NCBI RefSeq assembly: GCF_010731295.1
Contig: NZ_AP022579.1
Coordinates: 4,402,001 to 4,466,000 of the forward strand
DNA: 64,000 bases
DNA from: Mycolicibacterium boenickei
GTDB lineage: Bacteria; Actinomycetota; Actinomycetes; Mycobacteriales; Mycobacteriaceae
Reading direction: 5' to 3'
This document shows positions 39,170-50,471 of the stretch, one piece after another. A program made the translations under genes and the position numbers. Below the pieces are notes generated by a model. The model searched no databases and was not told the DNA's origin. It was given only the letters and a program-made list of their open reading frames with translations. Each line of letters begins with the position of its first letter. The stretch's first letter is position 1.

Positions 39170-39790
39170 GTGGCAAGCCGACAAACCGTCCGACGAGCGC
39201 GAGGCTCGCTGACTGACGATGCCATCGTGGAGGCAGCCTTCGCGATAGCAACGGAGTCCTCAATCGAGGAGCTCAGCATTCCGCTGGTCGCCAAGTCGCT
39301 GAACGTCGGCGTAACCAGCATCTACTGGCACGTACGCAACAAGTCAGAGCTTCTCGACGCCATGACCGATCGCGCGTTGCGCCGCAGCGGATTACCGGCG
39401 TTCACCGAGTCGAACGATTGGCGCGAGTCGTTGAAGGTACACGCACGCGGCGTGCGCCGGACCTTCCTCAGCGATCCGGTGTTGACGGATCTGATCCTTG
39501 TTCGAGGCACACTGAGTCCGCTGGCCCGACGGCTCGGCGAGCAGGAGACGCAGAAGGCGATTGCCAACATGATCGATTCCGGTCTCGACGAGCAGACAGC
39601 GCACGACACGTACTCGGCGGTGTCGGAACTGGTTCGAGGGTCGGTACTGCTCGCACGGATGACGCAGAAACACAGCGCAGCACAGAGAGCGGTGACTGCC
39701 GAGGGCGGATTCACCGGCGCCCCGGCACCGGTGAACGATCGAGCATTCGAACTTCTGCTGACCTCACTGCTCGCTGGGGCAGCGCTCTGA
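39170..39790 (+). CDS. TetR-family regulator
   Basis: A 206-residue TetR protein. The helix-turn-helix is LTDDAIVEAAFAIATESSIEELSIPLVAKSLNVGVTSIYWHVRNKSELL in order: helix 1, helix 2 and GVTSIYWHV recognition helix. The long C-terminal domain resembles the TetR_C_ group with DEQTAHDTYSAVSELVRGSVLLARM. GTG 39170 has GGGTGAG immediately upstream. Its position 58 bases after the DapB-like gene suggests cotranscription, with feedback via the upstream dyad. Confidence 0.87.
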   Translation: MASRQTVRRARGSLTDDAIVEAAFAIATESSIEELSIPLVAKSLNVGVTSIYWHVRNKSELLDAMTDRALRRSGLPAFTESNDWRESLKVHARGVRRTFLSDPVLTDLILVRGTLSPLARRLGEQETQKAIANMIDSGLDEQTAHDTYSAVSELVRGSVLLARMTQKHSAAQRAVTAEGGFTGAPAPVNDRAFELLLTSLLAGAAL

Positions 39791-40081
39791 TTCTGAGGTT
39801 TCAGTCGGTGCGTTCTACTGCCGGCTCCGAAATGGTGGCTCGTGGGGCGGACGCGACGACGGTCTCGCGGGCGCGTACCGTTGCGACTCCCATCAGGTGG
39901 TGCTGGTTCAGCCGGACTCCGATCCGATCGATCAGTCCGCACCGTTTTGGACTGTGAAGGTTGGCGATCTGCCGGGGTTTGGTCAACCGGCGCAACCGCC
40001 CACCACCCATCGCGTTGCCACGGCTTGGTTTGCGGCCAACTGAGGTCTGCGAAGATTCGGCTGAATCTGAGAGCAGGGGAG

Positions 40082-40537
40082 TCAGCCCTTCCAGACCACC
40101 TTGTCGGTACCGCCGGCGTCCCGGTAGACCACGCTGTCGGGAACCGTGCCCCCGCGTACGTCGAAGTAGATCCGTCCCGATGTCTGGGTGCCCGGCGCGA
40201 TCGGCTGGTTGGGAAGGCCGTCGGTCTGGTGCCCCTTCATGTCCGCGTAGGTGGAGCTGTTGACCGCTCGAGCGTTGAAGTCGGAAATGTTGGGCGTCGG
40301 AGAGCCGCTCACGGCGCGGGCTGTGACATCGGAGTACCAGATGCCGTCGTTGTGCCCGCTGGGCTGCAGCGTGCTCACGGTGTAGTCGATGGCGCCACCC
40401 GGGCTCGGAATCTCAGCCGTTTGGCCGAACTGGAGGACTTCCGGGTCGGCGAACGCCGATGGCGCCGCCAGCACTCCGGCAGCCGCGATACCGGCGGCTG
40501 CTGCCGTCGTTTTCAATGCGATGTGCGAGAACGTCAT
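40082..40537 (-). CDS. MPT63-like secreted protein (DUF1942)
   Basis: A 151-residue secreted beta-sandwich protein. The signal peptide (residues 1-30, IALKTTAAAAGIAAAGVLAA with AFA cleavage) is followed by the MPT63 pattern: FGQTAEIPSPGGAIDYTVSTLQPSG, then SGSPTPNISDFNARAVNSSTYADMKG and the family ending TSGRIYFDVRGGTVPDSVVYRD-type strand. In M. tuberculosis MPT63 is a major secreted protein of unknown role with an immunoglobulin-like fold. ATG 40537 has GGAGGGAG upstream. It is divergent from arr. Confidence 0.87.
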   Translation of the reverse strand: MTFSHIALKTTAAAAGIAAAGVLAAPSAFADPEVLQFGQTAEIPSPGGAIDYTVSTLQPSGHNDGIWYSDVTARAVSGSPTPNISDFNARAVNSSTYADMKGHQTDGLPNQPIAPGTQTSGRIYFDVRGGTVPDSVVYRDAGGTDKVVWKG

Positions 40538-40592
40538 GTCACACTCCCTCCGCCAGGTTCCTGCTGTTCAGGAATGACTACGTTCTGTTCCG

Positions 40593-40631
40593 CTGAGTGC
40601 GTAGCCAAACTGAGTGTTTTCAAACCTCAGT
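40593..40631. promoter_or_regulatory. Repeated CTGAG half-sites before arr
   Basis: ACTGAG - 11 bases - CTCAGT (40609-40631) is a perfect inverted repeat directly upstream of arr. A further CTGAGTG (40593-40599) repeats 40610-40616 in the same orientation, 17 bases apart. It may bind a regulator of the rifampicin-resistance gene or of the divergent MPT63-like gene. No rifampin-associated element was seen. Confidence 0.45.
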
Positions 40632-40643
40632 AACATCGGCTCG

Positions 40644-41057
40644 GTGAGTGAGGCACTTGACGAGGGCCCGTTCTTTCACGGCACCAAGGCAGAACTGCGC
40701 CCCGGCGACCTTCTGACGGCAGGGTTCAACTCCAACTACCGGCCCGAGGTCGTCATGAATCACATCTACTTCACCGCGCTGCGCGACGGCGCTGGACTCG
40801 CGGCAGAGGTGGCCGCGCTCGACGGGTCGACCCCACACGTCTACGAGGTCCTTCCCACCGGGCCCTTTGAGGATGATCCGAACGTCACGGACAAGAAGTT
40901 TCCGGGCAACCCCACGCGGTCCTTTCGGAGCGAATCACCGCTTCGGGTGGTGCGTGAAGTTACCGACTGGACGCGGCTGACGCCTGAGGCGCTGCAGATG
41001 TGGCGGGACCGGCTGGCGGCGATCCGCGACGACGAACGAGCCGAGATCATCAACTGA
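40644..41057 (+). CDS. arr: NAD+--rifampin ADP-ribosyltransferase
   Basis: A 137-residue Arr enzyme. It transfers ADP-ribose from NAD+ to the C23 hydroxyl of rifamycins, inactivating them; chromosomal arr causes the intrinsic rifampicin resistance of many rapidly growing mycobacteria. The conserved sequence is present throughout: ALDEGPFFHGTKAELRPGDLL, NHIYFTALRDGAGLAAEVAA, VYEVLPTGPFEDDPNVTDKK, FPGNPTRSFRSESPLRVV. GTG 40644 gives the known N-terminus (VSEALDEGPFFHG). There is no mobile element around it, so it looks resident. Histidine 15 of the NAD-binding HGT motif is intact. Confidence 0.96.
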   Translation: MSEALDEGPFFHGTKAELRPGDLLTAGFNSNYRPEVVMNHIYFTALRDGAGLAAEVAALDGSTPHVYEVLPTGPFEDDPNVTDKKFPGNPTRSFRSESPLRVVREVTDWTRLTPEALQMWRDRLAAIRDDERAEIIN

Positions 41058-41554
41058 CGAGAGGCGTTGTGCCACCGCGTCTTTCGTCCCCGCCTAGCCG
41101 CCGGAAAGCACTCGCACGGCTGGACGCCTGACGGCTTCCGGCACACGTTCTGGCAAATATCGAGACGGCCATCGATCACCGCTGCGCGGACGTCTGATCA
41201 TCCGGACTGTACTGGCGTTTTGCCATCTCTTGAATGTTCCAATACAGTTCTCGGCTAATCGCCACGGTGCCGTAGTACCAGGCAAGGTGGCACGGATCAC
41301 ATTTTGGCAACCGGGGTGGTGGTTGCCACAGATGTGACGTGTCGGGCGGCAGGTCAATTCCTGCGTCGCCGCAGCTGTAATCCATGCAGCAAACTCTTGC
41401 TGGCGTGCGCCCGATCGTGCGGTGCTGGTCGCCGCACTGATGACCGGTGTGCAGTTCAACCCTGTCTTGCATCGCGAGGCGGGGTTGGAGGGGGGCGTTC
41501 GTGTCCGCCACACGAATCCACAAGTTCAAACCCCCCACAGAGGAGAGCAAGCCC
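41058..41554. other. 497-base gap with structured elements, no gene
   Basis: No convincing coding region lies between arr and the hydrolase gene at 41555. The gap contains a large stem-loop (41297-41337) and a second hairpin, GTGCGG-TGCTGGTCG-CCGCAC (41417-41437). Near 41351 a CAGG-TCAATT-CCTG loop resembles a tRNA T-arm, but no acceptor or anticodon arm can be assembled. It is probably a long 5' leader of the hydrolase gene or a small-RNA locus. Confidence 0.5.
41297..41337. other. Two-part stem-loop in the arr-hydrolase gap
   Basis: TCACAT-TT-TGGCAACC, an 8-base loop GGGGTGGT, and GGTTGCCA-CAG-ATGTGA pair to form an 8-bp upper stem, a small internal loop, and a 6-bp lower stem. This composite is much better than chance and lies 218-258 bases before the ATG at 41555. 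It could be a small RNA, a riboregulator, or a terminator for arr read from far away. Confidence 0.55.
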
Positions 41555-42238
41555 ATGCCGGGAGTCGACCGACTCATGGAGACGTTCGGAAAACCGAAGC
41601 ACGTCAAGAAGATCATCAGCAGCGTGCTCGTCGCGTCGGGTCTCGGTGGCGCCACGCTGCTTTCTTCGCCGGTGCACCAGCATCCGTCTGTGGCGGTCCA
41701 ACCACAGCCGGCGACCGACAGCGCTCCCAGAACGGTCGCCGCCCCACCGCCCGCCGCTGCGCCGGTGATCGTGACCAAGGACTCCAGCGCGCAGGACATC
41801 GTCAAGGCCATCGTGAGCCAGGGCAGGGCCGCGAAGCTGAGCGAAGATCAGATCAAGACGGTCATCGCCACCGCGAAGATCGAGTCCAGCTTCCGGCCGG
41901 CGGCGTCCGGCGGTGTGCAGGCCTACGGCGGACCGGGCGGCGCCGCTGACGAGGTCATCGGCCTGTTCCAGGAGAAAGCCAGTTTCGGAACCGTGGCCGA
42001 TCGCCAGGACCCCAACAAATCGATCGCCCGCTTCATCGCCCGGTTCAGTGACGCGTTCAAGAAATACCGCATCACCAGCGGTGACGCCGTGCTGGCAGCC
42101 ACGCTCGCGCAGAACCCGCAGCTGCTCAAGTACCACGGTGGGGTCGGCACGCAGTACTACAACACCGTCAAGTCCGCGATGAGCGCGGCCGCCGACCTGT
42201 ACCGGGCCGCCGGCACCTCGCTGCAACCGGTGACCTGA
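41555..42238 (+). CDS. Exported lysozyme-like (transglycosylase-type) cell-wall hydrolase
   Basis: A 227-residue protein. A short cytoplasmic head (residues 1-20) precedes a weak hydrophobic segment (KIISSVLVASGLGGATLLSSP) and a Pro/Ala linker. From residue 70 it has a lysozyme-like fold: DIVKAIVSQGRAAKLSEDQIKTVIATAKIESSF with the candidate catalytic glutamate in AKIESSF, then GLFQEKASFGTV, IARFIARFSDAF and AATLAQNPQLLKYHGGV. The layout resembles the lysozyme domains of mycobacteriophage tape-measure proteins and chromosomal muramidases. ATG 41555 is preceded by AGAGGAG. There is no phage context. Confidence 0.75.
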   Translation: MPGVDRLMETFGKPKHVKKIISSVLVASGLGGATLLSSPVHQHPSVAVQPQPATDSAPRTVAAPPPAAAPVIVTKDSSAQDIVKAIVSQGRAAKLSEDQIKTVIATAKIESSFRPAASGGVQAYGGPGGAADEVIGLFQEKASFGTVADRQDPNKSIARFIARFSDAFKKYRITSGDAVLAATLAQNPQLLKYHGGVGTQYYNTVKSAMSAAADLYRAAGTSLQPVT

Positions 42239-42359
42239 CGTTGGGCGCGGTCGCGCCTGGGTTGCAGAATTTCGTAACGGTTGCGATCGAGCAAAAGTTC
42301 GGCAGCGTAGCCGCGACGCCAGGACCGAAATTCTCCTGTTGACCTTAGTGTCAACTGCT

Positions 42360-42788
42360 GTGGCCGGACTGAACGATCACGTGAAGCGCTGGCGCACAGC
42401 GCTTCACCTCACTGTGTCGGCACTCATTGCCGCCGCTGTCGGCCTCGCCGTCACCCCCGTGGTGCACGCGGCTGCACCCGTTGCGACGTTGTCGGTGACG
42501 TCGACATGGCAGACCGGCTTCATCGCCCGCTTCGTCATCACCAACACGAGCGCGGTGCCCATGGCCGATTGGAGGCTTGAATTCGACTTGCCGCCAGGCG
42601 AATCCGTCTCACACACGTGGAGCAGCACCATCAGCCGATCGGGCACGCACTACGTGCTCACGCCCGTAAATTGGAATCGCATCATTCCACCCGGTGGCTC
42701 GGCGAAAGGTGGAATGCGAGGCGTACTCAGCGGTTCTTACACGCCTCCGTTGAATTGTGTTCTCAACGGCCAGTACTACTGCACCTAG
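42360..42788 (+). CDS. Secreted CBM2 carbohydrate-binding protein (Rv1987-like)
   Basis: A 142-residue protein with a signal peptide (VKRWRTALHLTVSALIAAAV, then VVHA cleavage) and a family-2 carbohydrate-binding module: ATLSVTSTWQTGFIARFVITN, DWRLEFDLPPGESVSHTW, and GTHYVLTPVNWNRIIPPGGS. Conserved tryptophans W51, W73, W90 and W102-type positions form the cellulose/chitin-binding face. It closely resembles M. tuberculosis Rv1987, annotated as a possible chitinase although no catalytic domain is present. I set the start at GTG 42360 by analogy with that protein (MAGLN...). It overlaps the convergent amidase gene by four bases. Confidence 0.82.
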   Translation: MAGLNDHVKRWRTALHLTVSALIAAAVGLAVTPVVHAAAPVATLSVTSTWQTGFIARFVITNTSAVPMADWRLEFDLPPGESVSHTWSSTISRSGTHYVLTPVNWNRIIPPGGSAKGGMRGVLSGSYTPPLNCVLNGQYYCT

Positions 42789-44248
42789 CGGTCCGAGCTC
42801 GGCGCTTGGAATCCGCCGATCTGTTGTTCGAGCAGTTCAGCCAGGCGCAACGGGGTGCGGTCCTCGAACATCGGACCGATGAGCTGCACTCCTACCGGTA
42901 GACCTTCGGGGGACCGGCCTGCGGGTATCGCTGTCGCGGGCAGGCCGGGCATGGTGGCTACGCCAGCCCAGACGAGCTGGTCGAAGTAGGGGTATTCAGC
43001 GCCGTTGATGTCGAGCCGGCGTTGCAACGGATCAGGGTGGTGGTCGTGCGGGAACGCGGGAGTGGGAGTGATCGGACACACCACGGCATCGAACTCGCTG
43101 AACAACTGCCGCCAGCCATGACGATGGATCTCGCGACGGTGGTTCACCTCGATCCAATCCCGGTGACTCAGCACCATTCCGCGCAGCCGCGCCGCGTCGA
43201 GGGTCTGGTTGTCAGCACTCAGCCCAGCAGCGCGGGTCTGCAGCTGCTCGTAGGCCTCGATCGGGAATCGTGCGACGGAGCCGGAGAACTGCAACTGCGT
43301 GTACACGGTCGCGGCCTCGGCCAGATCGGGCAGCAGCGGGCTGTGCCGTTCGACGCGGGCCCCGTTGGCGACGAGAGCGTCGGCCACCCGGTTTACGCCG
43401 GCGCGCACTGCGGCGCCGGTCGCGATGAACGGGTGCTCCTCCAGGACCAGGACCCGGAAGTCGTCGAGCCTCTCGTGGCGCGCCGGCGGCAACGTCACCT
43501 CATGCGCCACGCCGAACGTCAGTGGGTCCGGTCCGGCCATCACGTCGAGCAGCAGAGCGAGGTCAGATGCAGTGCGCGCCATCGGACCGACAACGGCGAG
43601 ATCGGCCTCGACCGGTAATGCCGGTACCGACGGCGGCGTCATACCTCGCATCGCTGCCAACCCGAGCGTCGGCTTGTGCGCGTAGATGCCACAGAAATGT
43701 GCGGGGGTGCGCAGTGAACCGGCGAGGTCGGAGCCGATGGACAGCGCACCGAAGCCGGATGCCAGGGCGGCCGCCGATCCGCCGGAAGATCCGCCCGACG
43801 TACGACCGTGATCCCACGGGTTGTGAGTGGTGCCGTAGATGTCGTTGAACGTCTGGATGTCTTGCAGCCCCAAGGGGACGTTGGTCTTCCCGAGTATCAC
43901 CGCACCCGCGGCTTTGAGGCGCGACACCTGTACTGCGTCTTCGGACGGCATGAAGTCCCGGTACGGCGGCATGCCCCAGCTCGTGGGCAACCCGACCATG
44001 TTGTAGGACTCTTTGACCGTCACCGGAATACCCAACAGGGGAAGGTCCTCGCCCCGCGCTCGCGCGTGATCGGCTTGCCGCGCAGCCTCGCGTGCACGAT
44101 CGAAGTCCGGCACACAAATCGCGTTGATCTGGCCGTCATGGCGGTTGATCGCAGCGATGGCCGCCTCGGTCAGTTCTACCGAGGACACCTCACCAGTGCG
44201 TAGCGCGACTGCTTGTTCTCCGGCAGGCCGAAAATTCCACTCCATCAA
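42785..44248 (-). CDS. Amidase-signature family protein
   Basis: A 487-residue amidase. The Ser-cis-Ser-Lys triad is readable: Lys79 in VTVKES, the cis-Ser and nucleophile in the glycine-serine block RTSGGSSGGSAAALA, and SDLAGSLRTPA for the loop that holds the oxyanion. GLPVGVQLIGPMFEDRTPL is the family ending. Such enzymes hydrolyse amides or nitrogen-carbon bonds of small molecules; no partner gene identifies the substrate. ATG 44248 begins MMEWNF. It overlaps the convergent CBM2 gene by four bases and lies 267 bases from the divergent lipoprotein gene. Confidence 0.9.
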   Translation of the reverse strand: MMEWNFRPAGEQAVALRTGEVSSVELTEAAIAAINRHDGQINAICVPDFDRAREAARQADHARARGEDLPLLGIPVTVKESYNMVGLPTSWGMPPYRDFMPSEDAVQVSRLKAAGAVILGKTNVPLGLQDIQTFNDIYGTTHNPWDHGRTSGGSSGGSAAALASGFGALSIGSDLAGSLRTPAHFCGIYAHKPTLGLAAMRGMTPPSVPALPVEADLAVVGPMARTASDLALLLDVMAGPDPLTFGVAHEVTLPPARHERLDDFRVLVLEEHPFIATGAAVRAGVNRVADALVANGARVERHSPLLPDLAEAATVYTQLQFSGSVARFPIEAYEQLQTRAAGLSADNQTLDAARLRGMVLSHRDWIEVNHRREIHRHGWRQLFSEFDAVVCPITPTPAFPHDHHPDPLQRRLDINGAEYPYFDQLVWAGVATMPGLPATAIPAGRSPEGLPVGVQLIGPMFEDRTPLRLAELLEQQIGGFQAPSSDR

Positions 44249-44355
44249 ACTGACGCTAACGACTCACCGGTGAAGCCATAAAATCCCGCTTCTCGCAATG
44301 GAAAATCGCCGGAAAACCGTGCTTGAGGAGCAAGGACGAAGCCTGGGCTGCATTC

Positions 44356-44372
44356 TCGGCGTGGCACGCCGA
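44356..44372. promoter_or_regulatory. 17-bp palindrome in a divergent region
   Basis: TCGGCGTG-G-CACGCCGA is a perfect palindrome with 8-bp arms between the amidase start (44248) and the lipoprotein start (44515). Near 44446 GTTATAGT resembles a -10 for the lipoprotein gene. The palindrome may be an operator or an RNA hairpin; it is far (143 bases) from the lipoprotein ATG. Confidence 0.45.
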
Positions 44373-44514
44373 AAAGCACTGATGGCGTTGGTCTGTTCGG
44401 AGCGACGAAGAGCGCGACCGCCTGCGCCACTCAAGTGTTTCCGTTATAGTCCGGCCGGGCGCGGGTTCAGCCACAGCCTGACCCAGACCACAGGACACGC
44501 GGGAGGGAAAACCC

Positions 44515-45123
44515 ATGAGGACGAACGCATACCGCAACACAGCAGTCGCCGGCCTGGCCGCCGTCGCGCTGACCATTGCGGGCTGCAGCAACGGCAACAG
44601 CGTCGACACGTCGATGTCGCCTCAGGTCGGGTTGATCGCCACCTCCACGACGGAAACCCCTGGACAGCCCAAGGAAGTGAAGCTCATCGGGGATAGAGAC
44701 GTCGAGGTGACGCTGACCGGCCCGATCGCCGCGAAGTACGCATCGGCAACCGAGGATCAGAAGGCAGCCCTGGGTAAGCCACTGACGGGTGACCGCAACG
44801 CGGGAAAGCGGGAGGGCGGCGTGTTCTTCCAGCAGTTCCAGGGCGGCGTGATCACCGCCAAGAGCGACGAGGCGGGTACGCCCGCGTACATCACCCGGGG
44901 CAAGATTCGGGAGGCCTGGAACGTCCCGCGCGACCCGGCGGGCGTGCCCGCGGTGACCGGCGATAACGGTTCGGTGGGTCCGCTGGGTGCACCCACCAGC
45001 GACGAGCAGCCCGACGGCGATCTGTTGGTGGAGACCTTCGAGCACGGCAAGGTCACCTACAACGCGAAGACCGGCCAGGTCGAGGTGACCGTGAACGGGA
45101 AGGTCGTACCGTCCGGGCTGTAG
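44515..45123 (+). CDS. LGFP-repeat-type lipoprotein
   Basis: A 202-residue lipoprotein. The signal peptide ends in the lipobox TIAGC, lipidated Cys24. Residues 60-125 carry the LGFP-like pattern IAAKYASATEDQKAALGKPLTGDRN... REGGVFFQQFQGGVITAKSD..AYITRGKIREAW, recognised as GKP.TGD, GGV.QQF and G.I...W. LGFP repeats occur in mycobacterial and corynebacterial cell-envelope proteins and are thought to attach to the wall arabinogalactan-mycolate layer. ATG 44515. Its function is unknown. Confidence 0.78.
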   Translation: MRTNAYRNTAVAGLAAVALTIAGCSNGNSVDTSMSPQVGLIATSTTETPGQPKEVKLIGDRDVEVTLTGPIAAKYASATEDQKAALGKPLTGDRNAGKREGGVFFQQFQGGVITAKSDEAGTPAYITRGKIREAWNVPRDPAGVPAVTGDNGSVGPLGAPTSDEQPDGDLLVETFEHGKVTYNAKTGQVEVTVNGKVVPSGL

Positions 45124-45292
45124 GAGCACGCGGCGCGCCGTTGCTGCGCAGTCTTCGACCAGGCCGGCGCGCCTATCCTGGTTGACAGGACCACAAGTCC
45201 TACCCACATGGCTGCCGCGACGGTACCCCGTTGCGACGGCCGGACACGAACGACGCCGCTCATTGCGACGCCCGGACACCCGGGAGGCAGCG

Positions 45293-46192
45293 ATGTTCGA
45301 AGAGGCGAAGCTGTATGCGCCGGTGACGCGCTCGGAGGATGGCGTCACGGTTCATCTGGCTGCTGATCACCCAGGCGCGGTCGACCCGGAATACCGCGCC
45401 CGCCGCAACGCGATTGCCGCGCTCGCGATGGATTGGCAGCCCGGAACACCGCCACCGGTCGCGACATACACCGACGATGAGCAGGAGGTCTGGCGCATCG
45501 CGTGCGCCGAGCTTCACAAACTGCACCAGCGCCTGGCCTGCGCCGCGTACCTGCAGGGCCGGGAGCGACTCGGACTTCCCGAGGACCGGATCCCGCAACT
45601 CGTCGAGGTCAACGAGATGCTGGGTCCGCTCACCGGCTTTCAGTATGTGCCGGCAGCCGGGCTGGTGCCCCTGCGGGAGTTCTACGGACTGCTCGCAGAC
45701 GGAATCTTCCACTCCACCCAGTACATCCGGCACCACTCCGTGCCGCTCTACACGCCTGAGCCCGACCTGATCCACGAGGTGGTCGGCCACGGCAATTGCC
45801 TGGCCCATGAGCGCTTCGCGACGCTGTACCGACTGGCCGGACAGGCGGCGCGGCGCGTGAAAACGACTGAGGCGCTCGAGTTCATATCGAAGGTTTTCTG
45901 GTTCTCCTTGGAATTCGGCGTGGTGCGTGAGCATGGCGAAGTGCGCACCTATGGTGCTGGGCTGCTCTCGTCATACGGGGAGATCCAGCAGGTCGATGCG
46001 GCCGACCTCCGACCGCTGAACATCGGCCGGATGGGTGTGCAGACCTACGACATCACGCATTATCAGCCAGTTCTCTTCTGCGCCAGAGGATTCAACGAGA
46101 TCGAGGACGTTGTCGGCGCGTTCTTCGCAGACGTGGACGACGGCATGGTCGAGCGCCTGCTGCATGACGCGTCTCAAGTCACGGGGCGGTGA
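45293..46192 (+). CDS. phhA: Phenylalanine 4-monooxygenase
   Basis: A 299-residue monomeric-type aromatic amino acid hydroxylase, converting phenylalanine to tyrosine with tetrahydropterin and oxygen. The non-haem iron ligands are His161 and His166 in LIHEVVGHGNCLAHERFA and the glutamate in KVFWFSLEFGVV. The active site also shows FQYVPAAGLVPLREFYGLLADGIFHSTQY (family block, in which Y and F line the ring pocket). ATG 45293 has GGAGGCAG upstream. It is convergent with the homogentisate-pathway operon and their 3' ends overlap by 14 bases, so the pathway genes are on opposite strands. Confidence 0.95.
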   Translation: MFEEAKLYAPVTRSEDGVTVHLAADHPGAVDPEYRARRNAIAALAMDWQPGTPPPVATYTDDEQEVWRIACAELHKLHQRLACAAYLQGRERLGLPEDRIPQLVEVNEMLGPLTGFQYVPAAGLVPLREFYGLLADGIFHSTQYIRHHSVPLYTPEPDLIHEVVGHGNCLAHERFATLYRLAGQAARRVKTTEALEFISKVFWFSLEFGVVREHGEVRTYGAGLLSSYGEIQQVDAADLRPLNIGRMGVQTYDITHYQPVLFCARGFNEIEDVVGAFFADVDDGMVERLLHDASQVTGR

Positions 46193-47500
46193 TCGCTGGC
46201 CGGACAACCGCGACGCATTCGCCGAACCCGATGGTGGTCGCGCCTGGGCGGTGGGCTTTGGCGATGAGCACAACTTCGTCGCCGTCTTCGAGAAACATCC
46301 GGGTTTCGCCGTTGGGCAGCGTGATTGGTGTTTTTCCGCCATGGCTGAGCTCCATCAGGCTGCCTTCGGAACCGGTGATTAGACCGGAGAGGGTGCCGCT
46401 GCCGAGCAGGTCGCCGGGCTGTAGATCGCATCCATTGCTGGTGTGGTGAGTGAGCATCTGCGCGACACTCCAGTACATGTGGCGGCTCGACGAGCGCGAG
46501 ATCACGTGTGGCGGCTCGCCATTGTGGCGCATCTGGGCCGTGGCGATGAGTACCTGCAGGTCAATGTCGAGCCCACCGATGCTGCGATGGCGGGGACTGT
46601 CGAGGTAGGGCAGGGGAGCGGGGTCGTCCGCGGGGCGTTCCACAGGGATCCGGAACGGCGCCAACGCTTCTGGAGTGACGACCCAGGGAGAGACCGTGGT
46701 ACCGAAGCTCTTGGCGAGAAACGGGCCCAGCGGCTGGTACTCCCAGGCCTGCACGTCACGCGCCGACCAGTCGTTGAGCAGGCAGTAACCGGCGACGTGG
46801 GATTCGGCGTCGTCGAGCGTCACCGGCTCGCCGAGACGATTCCCGGGACCGAGCCACACGCCGAGCTCGAGTTCAAAATCCAGCCGCCGGGTGGGTGCCA
46901 GAACCGGGGCCGACGCACCGTGGTCTTTCAGTTGCCCTTGCGGCCGGGTGATCGGGGTACCGCTGACGCGCACACTCGAGGCACGTCCGTGATAGCCGAT
47001 CGGAACCCATTTGTAGTTGGGTGGCAGGGGCTCGTCGGGCCGGAACAGAGCACCGATGTTGCGTGCATGGTGGATGCCGACGTAGAAATCGGTGTAGTCA
47101 CCGATTCGGGCGGGCAGCAGCACGTCGACCTCGGGCAGTGGGGTGAGAAACCCGGCCACGGAGTCCCGGTTCGGCGCGCCTTCGACCAGCAGTGCATGCA
47201 GCGCCCTGCGTAGTGCGACCCGAGGTCCAGACCCCAAGGCGAACAACGCATTCAGCGTTCCGCCTGCGGCAGCTTCGGCCGCCGCCTGAGCTTCCCCGGT
47301 GAGCAACCCCGACGCGGCGAGTCTGCGCAGATCCAGAACCGCGTCCCCGATACGGACCACGCCGTGAGGTTCGCCGGCGGGACCGGCCACCACGCCGAAC
47401 GGCAGGTTCTGCAGGGGGAAGTCGCTGTTGGAACCTGCGGAGGCGACCCAACTGTACGACCGCGGGTCATGGGTGAAATCCAGTGCTGGTGCCGACGCGG

Positions 47501-47504
<4 letters not shown>
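46179..47504 (-). CDS. fahA: Fumarylacetoacetase
   Basis: A 441-residue enzyme hydrolysing fumarylacetoacetate to fumarate and acetoacetate, the last step of tyrosine breakdown. The family blocks are clear: [45 protein letters not shown] with the catalytic histidine, [30 protein letters not shown] (metal glutamates), [21 protein letters not shown], and [19 protein letters not shown] 47504 overlaps the hmgA stop by four bases (GTGA), so it is translationally coupled. The third gene of the operon. Confidence 0.95.
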
Positions 47505-50076
<2,572 letters not shown>

Positions 50077-50187
50077 TCAGCAGCCCCGGGAGAAGTGGCG
50101 GGGGAGACCCATCGGCTGTGGTCTCAGGCCGGTTGCATCCTCGGTCGAACTCCAGACAGCGGGACAAATGCCCTGGTAGCGTGGGGT

Positions 50188-50457
50188 ATGAGCGCACAAC
50201 AGTTGATATTTCACCCCGCCCATTGCGCCGACGAACTCATCGACGCCTATCTCAAACACGAGGACCGGCTGCTCGCCGAAGCCGCAGGCGACGCCACCGG
50301 CGCGGGCGAGTACCGCAACCGCGGAGACGACGACGTCGTTGCGGCGCTCATCGCCTGGAAATTGAAGGCGGAAGACCGCGGTAGGCCCCTCGCCGAACAG
50401 GACTGGACCAGCCTGGTCCTCGAGCTGGTGCACCGCGCTGCCGCGCAGCGGCGATAG
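50188..50457 (+). CDS. Small hypothetical protein
   Basis: An 89-residue protein, acidic and alanine-rich, with the segment IFHPAHCADELIDAYLKHEDRLLAEAAGDA and the C-terminal SLVLELVHRAAAQRR. No known domain is recognised. The start ATG 50188 has GTGGGGT-like upstream bases but no strong ribosome site. Codon use looks coding (GC-rich third positions). It is divergent from hpd with 156 bases between. Confidence 0.45.
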   Translation: MSAQQLIFHPAHCADELIDAYLKHEDRLLAEAAGDATGAGEYRNRGDDDVVAALIAWKLKAEDRGRPLAEQDWTSLVLELVHRAAAQRR

Positions 50458-50471
50458 TCGGATGACGCGAT

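Noticed and set aside
39801..40010. 69-codon minus-strand frame in the TetR-MPT63 gap
   Set aside because: No ribosome site, no family resemblance, and basic low-complexity composition; the 291-base gap has no supported gene.
40538..40643. Rifampin-associated element before arr
   Set aside because: The known 19-bp palindromic element of rifamycin-responsive genes does not occur; only CTGAG half-sites were seen.
41351..41375. tRNA-like T-arm CAGG-TCAATT-CCTG
   Set aside because: The loop is one base short, and no matching acceptor stem, D-arm or anticodon arm could be assembled around it.
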